A stretch of 64,000 nt of DNA, from the NCBI GenBank assembly GCA_014218235.1, contig CM024760.1:145157245-145221244 (forward strand). Direction: 5' to 3'. Made by a program: the position numbers and the translations under genes. The notes under the pieces are model-generated. The model ran no database searches. It had not been told where the DNA came from and saw only the letters and a list, made by a program, of their open reading frames with translations. Within the stretch, counting starts at the first letter, position 1, and each line of letters begins with the position of its first letter. The stretch comes from Colocasia esculenta. Lineage: Eukaryota > Streptophyta > Magnoliopsida > Alismatales > Araceae. This document shows positions 12,331 to 24,261 of the stretch, one piece after another.

Positions 12331-14310
12331 TGTTGTTGAACCACTCTTATATTTTATCCATTTGTTTTGATGATAACATAAACTCCTGTTAATCATAATT
12401 CTCACAAACATATTTAATAATATTTTTCTCTCATAATTATCGTGAAAATAATTATTGTCATAAGGATTTGATCATCTAGTCACAAGTCAAACTTAAACTT
12501 TGACTGGTGAAGGATTGGTAATATGCATCATGTTAAGTGGATACGTTTCCCCTTCTAATTGATGTGCTTCGATTTCTGAAGAAAAATCGCGACAGGTTTA
12601 GGCGACACGCTTATTGCCCATTGATTGATGTTTAAAGTTTCTATCGATTGGTGAACAACATATCGATTGTTGTTATATTTGTTTCGATTGGTGAACATTC
12701 TATCGATTGTTGTTGTTTCATATCAATTGATGTTATTTTCATTCTAATTGATGAACAAATACTTATTTGGTTCCGAATGATGTTGATTTCATACCGATGG
12801 ATGTTTATTTGTCTACAAACAATCGATTGATGTTCATTTAAGTTCTGTTTCACACTGATTGATGAAAATTTTTCTTTGGCACCTAAATCTGCTTCATTTA
12901 AATTTTAGCTCTTATGTTTTTACATAAGATCTCCACATATCTCTAACATTAAATGTGCAGTCAACCTTTTTCAAACCCAGGTTGCATGTTCACACTTTGA
13001 ACATGCCACTAATAGCCTTTCTTTCTTATCAAGCAAAAAAGGAGCTACCAGGAATAGAAATCTGTCAGCAGAATTTGTGGACATCTACAACAAAGGTATG
13101 GGTGTCTAACTGATAGATGAAATCTCACCTAATATCTTCCTCTATATGCATTGAATATGTGCAGGTGCTCGTTGCATATGCAAACCCAACTTTGAACTCA
13201 TTAACGTTAGAAGCATGCAAGTCAAAGGATTCAAAGATAGCAAACGAATAGAAAGCCATCAAGAACATCTATTGAAGAACCAATGGCCACTGAAGGTGTG
13301 TCTAATGGCTGGATTACACAGAGGCAATATGAAGATCTGATGTGTAATGGAAAGAAGAGCTTAAGAAGAATAAGAATAAGAGCAACGGCTAGAAGGAGCT
13401 CTAACGGATCTCCTCAACGATCTTCTTCGAAGTCTGTATAAAGGATGGAGGCTATGAAGAAACATGAGGGAGCCAACTTGAAGATGTTTCAAAAAGGAGT
13501 GTATATTCAGTGAGGAAACAAAAACACCATACACACTCAAAGCAAAGGGAGGAAGAGCTCGAGCCTATCCAAAGTGATCACACAGAAGCGCCCAAGCTGA
13601 AGTCTTTTGAAGCTCTAAGCATTCAAGTCTTCCCCCTTTCTCATCTCTCTCTCTGTGTTCATCTATAAACTTGAGAGAGAGATTTTTTGCCTGAGAGTTC
13701 GTGCTTCCTTTCTACTCCTTGTAGCTCTCGGGTTGCTGTATGAGATCAAGGAAACCATGTTATTTTCAGAACTTGATCTCTACAGCCTACTTATTCTTTT
13801 TCTTAAGAAGAGCAAGGGTGTTCCTCTTCTAGGGTGAAGAGATGACTAGCGGGTGTGCTGGGTGTTTGTCCAGCTGAGGGACTGTACTCAATGTTCCCCT
13901 TGTGTGGAAAGACCATCTGAGGTCTATACTAGTGTGACCATCTGAGGTTTGTACCAGTGTGACCAGCTTGGGATCTGTACCAGTAGGATCACTTCTTAGC
14001 CTGGAAAAGAAGTGGATTTTCTTCCCACCCAGAAAGTGAATAGGACCAGTGGGGAGCTGGGGTTTGTATATCTTTAGAGGGATTGTATCCCGGTTAGTGA
14101 AATCCCAAGATTTTTTTGGGGACTGAATGTAGGACTTCCTTTTAGAAGGACCGAACTAGGATAAATCCTTTGTGTTCTTGTGTGTGATTGCTTCCGCTCA
14201 TTTAATTTTCATTACACACGTTGTTATTCACTAACCAAAGTTTTAAGTAGTTGATTTGCTTTCAGAAATCTATTGCCACCTATTCACCCCCCCTCTAGGT
14301 GCCTTACTGT
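12331..14310 (+). repeat. Probable SIRE/Maximus-type Ty1/copia LTR, solo or truncated
   Basis: It begins TGTTGTTGAACC with the downstream TTTTGATGATAACA seen at the start of SIRE-type LTRs, and ends with CTATTCACCCCCCCTCTAGG (14279-14298), the C-rich end of these LTRs. The bases after it (GTAAGTGG...CAGAGCC, 14311-14335) look like a damaged iMet PBS. The interior holds a run of degenerate CGATTGATGTT words (12620-12860). No gag or pol follows. Confidence 0.5.
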
Positions 14311-15360
14311 CGTAAGTGGGCCAGGAAGCAGAGCCATCCCTAGAGTCCACATCCAACGCTCGATGCCAAAAACATGGGAAAACACGTTGACAACCAACCA
14401 AGAACCGAGCGGGAACCCTAACTCAGTTCACGCGGGCACCGACCACTCTTGCCCAACTACAAACAAGGGAGAAATTGGCAGGCCAGGTAAATGCGTCAGA
14501 GGAACAGGCCGCGACATGAATGCGTACGGCCACCCCATCGTGACATAAACGTGTCAGACGAGCTCATCGTGACACTAACATGTCAAGTGGGGCAAAAGCC
14601 TTCTCTGGTAACGCGTCGCCGAAGGTTGGCGCGTTACCAATGTGAAGGCAAGCCCCGAGATTGAGGATCCCAAGGGTCACCCACAAACCACAAAACACAC
14701 CACACAGAGGAGGGGAGTTTGAGGAAGCTAGGAAAAAACATATAGAAATCCGAAGGAGCACTGATCCACTCAGATCGAGAAGGGAATAAGCATCCCTAAC
14801 TTCAAACGGAGAAACCAACTAGCTATGGGCCTTCTCGTGCGAAGGACCACCTCCTCCTTGCCACGTGCAAGCTCCTTAATGCCACGGCACATGCACGACT
14901 CTCAATCTTGCCTTAAAACACAGAAAGGGAAGAGAGGGGGAGAAAGCTCTCCGCAGAGGAGAGGAAAGGGGAAGAAGAGGAAGAAGGAGAGTCGACCAAG
15001 ACTTTAAGCCTTCAGCACCCAGAACACATCAGAGCGACAAGCCGCGTTAACAACTTTAACTCGTCCTGTCACCTTGTTATGTCACCAACACGTCCACAAG
15101 GATGGCTGCGACAACCAGACATGTCGTACTGACACGCCTGTCATGCTGACAGGTGTCAGACGGCCCACGAAGAAGACTAACGCATCCCCGCTGATCGAAC
15201 GCGACATGGAACACGATGGTGACTAACACAACACATGACCCAGAAGCCTTATAAGCATTAACGTGCCAACCCCTACCGATGCCTCACTAACGCGTCACCC
15301 AGACTGGACGTGTTAGGAGCCAGTCACTTAGAATGCCAAATGGGAACTTGAGATATTACA
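14311..15360. other. Unassigned repeat-like region
   Basis: No gene is recognised. Words such as GTGACATAAACGTGTCA and ACTAACATGTCAAG recur, and the stretch ends in GATATTACA, like the ends of LTRs B and C, so it may be LTR debris. The ORFs at 14273 and 14825 are low in complexity and have no family motif. Confidence 0.3.
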
Positions 15361-15690
15361 TTGTTTTAATGGTCTAAGTTCTTAACATTCATTAGTTTTC
15401 ACTAACATATAGTATATATTCATGAACATCACTCACATATACTATAGATTCACTAATATATGCACTGATTATAAATTTTTTTTTTAATAATGGTCTAAGT
15501 TCATTAAAGTATAACCTATTTTATTGACATATAACATGCTTTAGTCACATATCGTCACGAACAAATTGAGAACATGGACAAACTATAACTCATATCATTT
15601 TCTCTTACAAATATAATCATCATTAGATATACAATTTCACCATTAACAAATAATTTGTGACTACTATCAATCGTCTCCTATGCCCTCCCC
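15361..15690. other. AT-rich spacer, nothing recognised
   Basis: AT-rich sequence with loose repeats of CACTAACATATA-like words. No coding, RNA or transposon signal was seen. Confidence 0.4.
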
Positions 15691-15943
15691 ATTGTCCATT
15701 GCGACTTTAAGGCCTCCAATGTCCTCTTTGATGATCACCATGATTGCATGTTGTGTGACTTCGACAATGCTCGAGTTGGCTTCGAGTCTGCCATTACCTG
15801 AGTGCCACCTCCACCCCATGATGATGGGCTCTCCGAGCTATGTTGACCCCTACTACCTACGCATCGACATGGTCTGCAAGAAGGGTGTCATCTACAGCTG
15901 CGACATGCTGCTATTGGAGCTCCTCACTGGCATTTTTTTAAAA
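15691..15943 (+). pseudogene. Receptor-like protein kinase fragment
   Basis: Two kinase blocks lie in neighbouring frames. One (from 15691) reads IVHCDFKASNV ... LCDFDNARVGFES, the catalytic loop and activation segment start, with HRD changed to HCD and DFG to DFD. After a frame change near 15790 the next block reads GSPSYVDPYYLR and LLLELLTG, the APE-region and subdomain IX of plant receptor-like kinases. The N- and C-terminal parts of the kinase are missing. It is a dead fragment of about 85 codons. The flanks are AT-rich with no promoter or other exons. The kinase subfamily cannot be set. Confidence 0.7.
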
Positions 15944-16010
15944 TAAAGTGATATCTAGACTGATACGACAAACGAGTGAACCTCCGATGTCGCAAACAGC
16001 TAGACAGATT

Positions 16011-16793
16011 TTATATATATAGGAAGCATGAAAAGAAAAGTACATAAGCACTGGGGGCACAAGCTGAAGACACCCTACGCAGAGAGGTCAAGAGAAAATG
16101 ACACATCAGCCCAAGAAAACAAAAGATCAATCCTCTAATTCGTCGGCAAATTACACGTCGAAGTGAAGTACTACAGGTTCTGATTTTAGATTTCAGTGGT
16201 GGCGGTGCTGGAGGGACAAATGGGCGAACCCAATTCCTGTGTGGAGTTTCCAGGTCAACGTCCTCAACCTCCTCTCCTAATATGTTTCTGACCTTATATT
16301 GCATAGGAAGGCAGATCACGTGGTCGCCTAAACTTGCCTCCATTCGTGGTTGGGCAGGTGCTGTGGTGTGTGCAGCAAATGGAAGATTGGATGGCGGAAG
16401 GCCCTGCTGGGGACTTGTTGTTGAAGGATGGCGAGAGGGCAAACTCTCCTGGTGGCTGGTGTGTATCATGCGTATTTCTCCTCTCCTTGTCTTCTTGTGC
16501 AAAGCATCAACAAAAAATATTTGTGGAGCTGACGGGGAAGCATCTCCAGAAGATGGCGAGACTGCCACTCCAGATGGAGAACCTGCTGTTGGTTCTGTGT
16601 CCTTGGCAACTAGGGACATAGATGGAGCTTCAGCAATGGGCCCACTAGGAGTAGCAACCGGTATCCAAGCAGAAGCAGCAGCATCGAGGCCGGAAGGTGG
16701 ATGGTAACTGTGCAGATCTGAAAGCAGATGTGCACTGATTTCTGGATCAATTGGATTAGCCCTTTTGCATGGAGAAGGGTCAGATGCTGACAA
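16011..16793 (-). other. Unrecognised 260-codon open frame
   Basis: An open frame on the minus strand, rich in Ser, Pro and Ala (ASAWIPVATPSGP, AVSPSSGDASPSAP). It lacks a domain I can name, and its C-terminal third is hydrophobic and irregular. It lies between two pseudogenes, the kinase fragment and the DUF538 relic. The composition would suit a repeat-derived or noncoding frame as well as a gene piece. I do not assign a function. Confidence 0.25.
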
Positions 16794-16879
16794 TGTCAGT
16801 GGGGAAGACTCTCACCAAAGGTGGAGGTCACTACAACGACGGCTCTAACAACAATGTGCTTCAGTGAGCAGCCCAACCT

Positions 16880-17155
16880 ACGGTCAATGGAAAGAAGGTC
16901 GACCTTGATCTCACCTACGTTGAGCCATAGGAAGTAGCACTGCACCTAGATTTCCCCGAGGTTCTAGATCGATTCCAAGATAAGCACCCCCGTGATGCGG
17001 TACGCGTAGTAGATGAGGAAGGGCTTGAACTAGAAGTAACAAGAAGGTCGGTCTAGTTCCACCACGAACCAACTTTCGCTGCCTAGGGAGTAGGAGGCCA
17101 CAACGTCTGGAAGTAGACCCAGCTAGACTTTGACAATGGTCGCACCTCGTGGATG
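16880..17155 (-). pseudogene. DUF538-family protein pseudogene
   Basis: Read on the minus strand, the sequence gives GLLPDVVASYSLGSESWFVV (about 17120 down to 17061), then a stretch with a tyrosine-rich middle (FKPFLIYYAYRITG), then FLWLNVGEIKVDLL (16932 to 16891). These are the order and spacing of the single-domain plant DUF538 proteins. Stops interrupt all three parts (for example the TAG just before LGLLPD), and no signal peptide or clean start is seen, so it is a relic. DUF538 proteins are plant-specific, and their biochemical role is poorly known. Confidence 0.72.
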
Positions 17156-17453
17156 GTGGCCGTCTAGCCTTGCTATTTGAGGACGTCAATGTCGCGGGAG
17201 AGGAGGAGGAGGAGAGAAAAGGAGGGAGAAGAGGGGGGGGGGGGCAATGTTGTGACCCTTAGGTTTATTTCTTTTGTAACATCTTCTCTCCCCTCCTTTA
17301 CATGTTAGCCACTTCTTCCACGTGGCACTCATCTATTAAGTGTGCAAGGTAAGTGCATCGAGTATTTCTCTTACATTAATTATTTATCTTCAATGAAGTG
17401 GTCCCTTTTGCCCTTCTGGCATTGTTATGTTTGTGTTCGGTGGGTGGGAGTGG

Positions 17454-17755
17454 GCAGCTACCATACTTTTTTTTTTTTTTTGATAACGAGGAAATCCCGC
17501 CCCGTGTGGCTTTGTGGGCTCAAGGATTGGTGTTCGTAAACTCCAAGATTAGGACTTGACAGCTCCTACTTTCCGTGTACCCGTATTGCCCTTACCCCAC
17601 TTGACCGGAAAACCCGGATCTACACACCTCGAGGATTGCATGTAAATCAGGTAAATCCCCCCCCCCCCCCCCAGGAATCGAACTCGGGACCTCCTGCTTT
17701 TAAGCAAGAGTTCTAACCGATCGACCCAACCGGGGTCCTCGCAGCTACCATACTT
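17454..17755 (-). mobile_element. tRNA-derived SINE with target-site duplication
   Basis: The 14-15 bp direct repeat GCAGCTACCATACT occurs at 17454-17467 and 17741-17754. Between them, on the minus strand, lies a tRNA-like head: an A box TGGGTCGATCGGTTAGAA (17728-17711) and a B box GAGTTCGATTCC (17685-17674). A unique body follows, ending TTATC plus an A-run (T-run at 17467-17481 on the plus strand). This is a complete SINE of about 270 bp. A G/C run of 16 (17657-17672) follows the B box. Confidence 0.88.
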
Positions 17756-18174
17756 GTAGCAGGTTATGGGTTGCCATGTCTCTCTGTACTATGTACTGCT
17801 ATTTCAGTCTAATATAATATCTTAATTCTCAGTCAAAAAAAAAAAGTGCCGCTAGAGGTGATGCCAACCTGTGCTCCTGGCCCGGGGATGGGGTGTGGGG
17901 GGAGGCCACTTGGGCCGGGGGGGGGGTGTAGTTGAGCCGGGCACCTGCGCGGCCGTGGAGTTTGGAACCCCGCCCAAAAAACGGTTCTTGGCCTCGACCG
18001 GGCCTGCGGTCCCCGCCCGATCGTGCAACCCCTCCCGATCCGATGCTGTCCGAAATTTCCGTTAAATAAAAAAAAGGGAAGCGAGCGGAGGCTCCCCGCG
18101 TCGGTCCGAGTGCACGCCTGGAGGCTCTAGACTGACGACCCTGCAGCTCCGCCACTGGCTGCCCGCGCGATGAG

Positions 18175-18828
18175 ATGGCAAGCGACCGAGGGCGAGGGGG
18201 GAGCGGAGGTGGCGAAGTAGATGTGGAGGGAGCCTCTGAGGGGTTGGAACCGACGCATCCGGCGGATGAGGCATCGTCGTCGTCGGTGGGGGGAGATTGG
18301 CCCAGCCCCGTCTTCCTCCACTTGAGATCCCCCACCGCCACCACCCCTCGCACCGTCCTCCGCCAGTCCCCTCCCGGGGCCTCCGCCTCCGCTTCTGCTC
18401 TTCGCTCCCCGTCGTCGTCGTCATCGTCATCATCCTCTTCTTCGTCACGCTGTGGTGTCGCCAGATCCGTTTCGGCTTCCTCCTGTCCTCCCTCTGCTGT
18501 TACTGCTGCTGGACCGGAGGGATGGCGGAGCCGCGGGATTTGGACGCCGTCAGGCCTCCTGTGGAGCATGTTTTTGAATCAACAGCAGCAGGGCGCGAGG
18601 AGGGTGGGTCCAGCGGCGGGTGACGGCACGCGGGGTTGCTCCCGGCAGCCGCCTCAGCATAGGAGATGGTGGATGAAAAGCTTACTGGTTGGGATTGCAT
18701 TTGCCGCGTTATTTTTCCTCCTGGCAAATTGGTGGATGCTTTCCGTGCTTCTGGCGGTCTCCTTTCGGCAGAAAGGCGCAGGTGCAGTGATCTCCTCCGA
18801 TGTGACATCACCTCCACGGCTCGTCTTT
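18175..18828 (+). CDS. O-fucosyltransferase-like protein, exon 1 (start uncertain)
   Basis: First exon of the only host gene with an intact look here. The frame is open from ATG 18175 to the donor GTAAGT at 18829. The last part, from Met at 18673, encodes a single hydrophobic segment (SLLVGIAFAALFFLLANWW), as expected for the signal anchor of a type II Golgi membrane protein. It then reads RQKGAGAVISSDV and ends PPRLVF in phase 0. The upstream 166 codons are Ser/Ala/Pro-rich with a Ser run, so translation may instead begin at 18673. Plant GT65/DUF246 (PF10250) enzymes are predicted to transfer fucose to proteins or pectin precursors in the secretory pathway. The GC-rich exon contrasts with AT-rich introns. 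The family call rests on exons 3-4. Confidence 0.6.
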
Positions 18829-19449
18829 GTAAGTACTTTAGCGGGCTTTTAAACCAACAATGCTTGGTTTTTTAGTTTGTTTTGGTCTGTTTCCCCATTC
18901 CCCCCCCCCTTTTTCGGTGCGGGTGTCGAGGGAGGTGGCCGAAAGACCACAATTCGTTAGATAACCAAAACGGAAAGATTACACAAGAATGAAAAACAAT
19001 CATACTCTGAATTTCCGTTGTACTGAAATTGGCACGTTCGGAAGTGTCCGGCATGAAATTTCGTTAAATTCCATCATTAGACAGGTAAAGGGATCTACCT
19101 TTTGAGCACAGTTCAACGAAGTCCTATCTGACAGCTAACTGAAGATTGTAGGCAATTGTGGTCATGCTATGCCATATCTACACATAGTAGTGCTTTTCAT
19201 TGTTTCATCTACTGTCAAATGGCCTACTCTCTGCATTATCACATAACACACTCTGTATCTGTTTTTCATCAAACTGTCCAATGGAAGGCTACCTGCATTC
19301 TCATGCAACACTTTCTACATCTTGTCTTCATTAAACTATGTCCGTGAAGTTCATTCAAACTTGACAATGGTTGGATAGATTATTTTGCCTTTGTTAATTC
19401 ATTCAGTACTACTTGGTCGATACATTCTCATTGCATTAAACTGATGCAG

Positions 19450-19539
19450 CGCAGCTCGACTCAGCTAGGAAAAGGTAAAAGGTTTCATGGGGTCTTGCAC
19501 ACAAAGCTCTTGGCTTTAGCAGCACATGCTTTGGCAGAG
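19450..19539 (+). CDS. O-fucosyltransferase-like protein, exon 2
   Basis: A 90-base exon bounded by acceptor ..GATGCAG (ends 19449) and donor GTAAAC (19540). It is phase 0 on both sides, so it joins exon 1 and exon 3 without a frame change. It reads RSSTQLGKGKRF then HTKLLALAAHALAE, a stem-region sequence between the membrane anchor and the catalytic domain. Alternative short exons inside the same stretch would break the frame. Confidence 0.6.
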
Positions 19540-20649
19540 GTAAACTTTATGTGTTTTTTATTCATCTAAATAAAGATTGTTCTGCCATGGTTTTCTAGAA
19601 ATGCAATTCTGGATTAAATTACTATCATCTTTTGCACAAAAACGAAGGAATGGTATGTAATCGTGGACCAAGAGATGTCATCATCACCTCAAACCAATTG
19701 TAAACTTACCTTTGTCACATTCATGATATACAGCATCATGTGTAAGGCATGATGAACCCAGCTTACTTGGCTTCCTCTTGCTCTTGTTCATGGTTTCTAG
19801 AACTTTTATGACTGCACACCCATTTTTCCTTTCCTTGACAAACCAAAGGATATTCCCTACAATATATTTGACTTTTCCTTACTTTTCAGCTTTAATGAAA
19901 GGCATGACATTTCCTAGACTTTGAATGTTGTCAGGCATAATGTGGTTTTACACATGTGCATTATTGACAAATGACGTATATATGGGCATAGAAGTTAGTA
20001 AGACATTGATACAAGCATAGTCTTATATATCTAGACAGCAAGTTCCACGTGCACCTGTATGTGCATGTGTGAAAGAACGCTAAGAAGGTGATTTTTAGAA
20101 GGTGACATGTCACATTGCAAGAAGGATTAATGAGAATTTAGTTAAGTTTAGGAAGAAATTAACCTTTCATATATTCATTTAGATATTAGTGGATCACATC
20201 CATAATTCATTAAGTTTGTTTGCTGATAATTTCCATACACACACATACAGTCTTCTTTTGTATGATGTCATGTAGACCGCCTACTTGTGACCGACTCACC
20301 CATTTCTCGGAGGATGTAAGGAAATTTTACTAAACAAGAAGAGACTATGAATCAGTTCTTCACTTGCTATTTCTTTACTCAGGGAATATGGATGCAGCAC
20401 ATCTTGTTTCACATTATTGTATCCTTGATAGGGTTGAAGAGCTGATCCATCTAGTTGTCTATAGCCACCTGTCCTACCCACAGACTCCCATTTACCTTAT
20501 TGTTTTCCGTTTTCCCCATTTTACACTACCTTTACGTGATTCCATGTTATCTAATTTAAACATTAAATCTAGGTTATGGGCTATGTGAAGTAATTATCAT
20601 CTTTTCACATTATTACTACTTAATGTGAATTTTGGAATGAATTTCTTGA

Positions 20650-21260
20650 TTTATGCATGAAGCATGTAGAAATGCAATATCATCACCCTACAAGATCATC
20701 ACCAAGGTGCTAGCAGGTAGACTGGTCTCTATCATGGATAACTTGGTCAGCCATTTCCAATGTGCTGTCATCAGGGGAAGAAATATTTTAGATAATTTCC
20801 TGGTGGTGCATGAATGTCTCTTCGCTATGAAGCAGCAAAAGAAAAGAGGGGTGGTATTGAAGCTGGACTTTGAGAAGACCTATGACAGAGTAGGTTGGCA
20901 GTGTCTATTTGATGTCCTGTATATGATGGGTTTTAGGGCTACCTGGATCGGTTGGATAAGAGCCTACATCACCTCAGCCTCTTTTTGTGCTTAGTAATGG
21001 TAAGATGTCCTCAGGGTTTCAGAGTAGTTGTGGGCTGTGCCGAAGGGACCCTTTTTCTCCTCTCTTGTTTGTATTGATAGCTAGCGTAGTGAGCAGGGTG
21101 TGGCAGATGGCTGAGGCAACCGATCTGATTAGAGGCTTTCAGGTGGCCAGATATGGCCCCCCTCTCTTACTTACTTGTAGTATGCAAATGATATTATTTT
21201 GTTTCTTGACGTAGGGGCTAGTTCCACTCTATAGCTAGGCTTTTATTGGAACTTTTGGAG
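20650..21260 (+). pseudogene. L1-type LINE reverse transcriptase fragment
   Basis: It reads YKIITKVLAGRLVSIMDNLV, RGRNILDNFLVVHE, VVLKLDFEKTYDRVGW and, after a frame change near 20995, the block RDPFSPLLFVLIASVVSR. These are RT motifs 0-4 of plant L1 LINEs in correct order. A remnant of the Y-A-D-D box reads YANDIILFL near 21180. Stops and frameshifts kill it. The 5' part (endonuclease) is absent. The 3' side is interrupted near 21270 by LTR-like sequence. Confidence 0.85.
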
Positions 21261-21273
21261 GAGGTTACCGGCT

Positions 21274-21640
21274 GTTGGACGTGGAAATTTTCTTTGCGGA
21301 AAATATATGGATTTTGGCCGTGGAGGCGTTTTATATGTGCGTGGGTGTGCCAATCTGTTATACAGACAAAATTTGAAATCCGCTTGATGCGGGAAATTTA
21401 CATATCAATTTATTGGATGATTGCACCAATATTTGGGATATTTCTTCTTCGCTTTTATTTGATCGGGTGATCAGGTGTGCTGGACCCTTGTTGGACCCCG
21501 AAAATTTACAATGGGAATCTATATAGGAATGCCGGAAGATACTCATATTGATCCAATATTTACTTAGGTAGTATTGGATTTTGGTCTTTTATTAAGTCAA
21601 GAAAAGACTTGTTACGAAGACCGACTTCAAATCCTTCAAC
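21274..21640 (-). repeat. Truncated LTR piece related to elements D and E
   Basis: It contains the words GTGTGCCAATCTGTTATACAG and TTGAAATCCGCTTGATGCGG (21338-21390), which parallel GCGTGCCAGACTGTCTACCAG ... GTCCGCGTGATGCGG at 30737-30780 and the like at 24313-24360 and 51268-51315, followed by a matching GATCAGG..GTGCTGGACCC block. Only about 370 bp of the end of such an LTR survives; the borders are uncertain. Confidence 0.55.
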
Positions 21641-21673
21641 GGAGCCGGTGATGACCCCGACATGGGAGGACTC

Positions 21674-23613
21674 CAAGGATGGCAATGTCAGTTTCGATCT
21701 CGGTTTTGGCCGAGTCCAAAACCAAAACGTATCGATTTCAGTTTCAGTTTCATGCAATTTAAAAAATTCAGAAAAAACTAAAAAATCTTGAAAAATTCAG
21801 GACAATTATAAAAAAATCAGCAAAAAAATTCAGAAAAAATCATTGGACATGCATTTAAGTGTGAAGAAATTGGATTAAGTGCTAGAAGCATGCATTGGAC
21901 ATGTTAAACTAATATTAGCTACATATTAAACATGGAGTAGGTTCAAGCAATACATTAAACATTACAAACACAGTAAATGTACAGAAATTAAATGATCCCT
22001 ACCTACGTAATGATGCACTAATATGGATAATAGCTGGAAGAATCTTCTTCGTTATCGTCTAGCTGCTGCCATTGATACCCATAAAAAGGATGCATATATT
22101 CTGCATATTCAATGTAACTAAACAATGATGCAGCCAAGTCGTGCATGCCTCTTTGGATCCCTTTTGGGGTATAAGATTGTTGGCTTGATTGGAATCCAGA
22201 ATCAACATAAGAAGTAAAACCTTGAGGATTAGAAGAGGATGTTTACCCATAACTGCTACTGGCTAAAGTGGTTGGAATTGAAATTCTAGTTGATGACCCC
22301 CACTCACACATGCTTGCCTTGTGTTGGCCACCGCCATAAGGACCATAACTTGATTGATGTCCATAGTGCCTCTGTGAATCATGTCCTCCACTATGACTGT
22401 ATCCTGTGCTTGTGTCTGCATCTAAGGAGGAAGTAGGTGCATACATGCCTTTCCTCTCAGTATTATCAACAAACTCAGGCTACTTTTCAGTGTTATCAAC
22501 AAACTCATGCTGCTTTTCCTCTCTCCAATGCTCATGTGTCACTCTTGGCCTCTTTGCTAGTTGTGTGAATTTTGGATCCCTTGGCTTATCGCTATCTAAT
22601 ATGCTTGAAGCTTTCAACCCACTAATGAATTTCTTCAACCTCTCCCTTAAGGCCATCTAGCCATGTTCTTGCATTAAGACAATAAAAAAAAATGGTTGTA
22701 AGTACAACGGGAAAATGCAATGAAGCTTAATTCAGCTTCAAATTACGCTAAATTGCGATAATTAGACAAAAGTCCCAATTTATAGCCGCTAATTAGGGCC
22801 ACATTTGAGGATTTTGCCCAATTACCATTCAATAAATGTAATTAGCAGCATGCTCTCGCGCTAAAGCTTTCAATAAAACTTAATTGAGCTTGAATTGATG
22901 CTAAACAGCCTAAACTTACCTAATTACACATAACCCCCAAATTTAAACCAATTTGGGGATTTACCCTAATTAGACGGCGTGTATTACAATTAACAACATG
23001 CTCCAATCCTAAAGTCTTCAATGAAGCTTAATTAATTTGCAATTGATGCTAATCTTACCAATTAGACAAAAGCTCCAAATTTAAATCGCTAATTAGGTCC
23101 TGATTTAGGGATTTACCCTAATTAACGTATAAAGACCTATATATACTATAGTATATAACCTTACCTACTGCATGCAAATCTATCAAAGGAAGTTAAAAAT
23201 AGAATGCTTACAAGCTTGAGCAATCTTCAAGCCAATGAAGTAAACGACGACAGCAGCGGTGGCTAAGCACTCTAAACAGCAAGAAACGGATGCGGCGGTG
23301 GTGGCAAGATCTCCTCTCGGCAGCAAAATGGCCTCCCAAGCTCCCCCACCCCCCCTCCACCTCTCCAGTCCTGAGAGCCCCTTGGATCTGAGATTTGAGG
23401 GACTCCCAGATGCAAAATCCCCTTAAAAGGGAAGTTCGCATCCAGTTTCGGCCGTATCGCGCTGAAATCACCGAAGCCGAACGAAATTGGTTCGAACCCA
23501 TTAAATTTTTTTTTTTTTTAGTTTTGGACGGGCTACAGTGTTTAAACCCAGATTCGGATCGTTCTGCTCCGAAACCTAAACATTTCGATTTCGGTCGAAA
23601 CTGCCAACCATGG
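21674..23613 (-). mobile_element. Degenerate hAT-like DNA transposon
   Basis: The ends mirror each other: CAAGGATGGCAATGTC at 21674 against ..ACTGCCAACCATGG at 23601-23614. Shared subterminal words follow (CAGTTTCGA, CCAAAAC; an ACACTGTAGC word is also found in the small element at 29.9 kb). Flanks GAGGACTC and GAGTAGTT match only in part as an 8-bp duplication. Inside, on the minus strand, a broken reading rich in Ser, Gly, His and Tyr runs from about 22650 to 22040 (GYSHSGGHDSQRHYG; PFYGYQWQQLDDNEEDSS). It could be the C-terminal tail of a plant hAT transposase, but no BED finger or dimerisation core is visible. Confidence 0.42.
22719..23130. repeat. Three degenerate ~150-bp direct repeats
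   Basis: Units start at about 22719, 22870 and 23019 with AATGAAGCTTAATT-like words. They continue through a GATGCTAA..ACCTAATTAGACAAAA stretch and a GCTAATTAGG..GGATTTACCCTAATTA end. The divergence suggests age. Confidence 0.6.
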
Positions 23614-24261
23614 AGTAGTTTACCCCAGTATGCCACTGATGCCACTGCAGAAGGTTCGGCAGGCACAGGTGGTAGGCGCACCCCAACCTGCCGCGGTCTC
23701 CCTCTCTCTGCATCTCTTCCTCCGTGTCAGCCGACCGACCATGCCTAGGGACCGTAAGTCCCCAGGCACGGTGCGGCACGGCCTGGTGCAGTAAGGGTAA
23801 CCCTGTTAAAAATTGCAGATGACTTCTTTTTCCGAGAAAAGTATGGATAGCACCACAACTTTATTATAGAATAAAAAGGAGTTGTACAATAAGATACTTT
23901 CTCAACCTCAAAATGGAAAATTAAGTAAAACGACAACTGAAATGCACTTCCTTTACCGTGAATGAACTTGTCCAGTCCTCTACAATCAACTGAAGAAAAA
24001 TCTGACATGTTGAAAAATGAAGATATAGTCCAATGAGAAATAATTTCTATATCAATTGTACTTTCCCCCCAAAATGCACACATTTCTTTGTCTCCATATG
24101 CTTCAGCTGATTGCCTGTGGGATGAGTCCCTAAGGGTGTCTGTGGGCATGATCTTTAGTAGCAGCCTCTAAACTTTGAAAATGAACCCGCATCTTCTGGG
24201 CAGTGTCAAACTGAATAGAGAAGGAAAGACCAGCTGATTCCTATTCATACCTCTTGACTGA

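Noticed and set aside
12641..12853. Small frames within the CGATTGATG-repeat zone
   Set aside because: Repeat-driven open frames inside a copia LTR.
17454..17755. tRNA gene on the minus strand
   Set aside because: A and B boxes are present, but the acceptor and anticodon stems do not pair well, and the unit has a long body, an A-tail and target duplications; it is a SINE.
17829..18569. 246-codon open frame on the minus strand with an Asp run
   Set aside because: It is the reverse of the Ser/Ala-rich first exon of the O-fucosyltransferase-like gene; the Asp run is the mirror of the TCG/TCA serine codons. No domain is visible.
23208..23681. 157-codon minus-strand frame at the right end of the hAT-like element
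   Set aside because: It has no BED finger or transposase motif, crosses the element's subterminal repeats, and contains a homopolymer Lys run from a T-tract.
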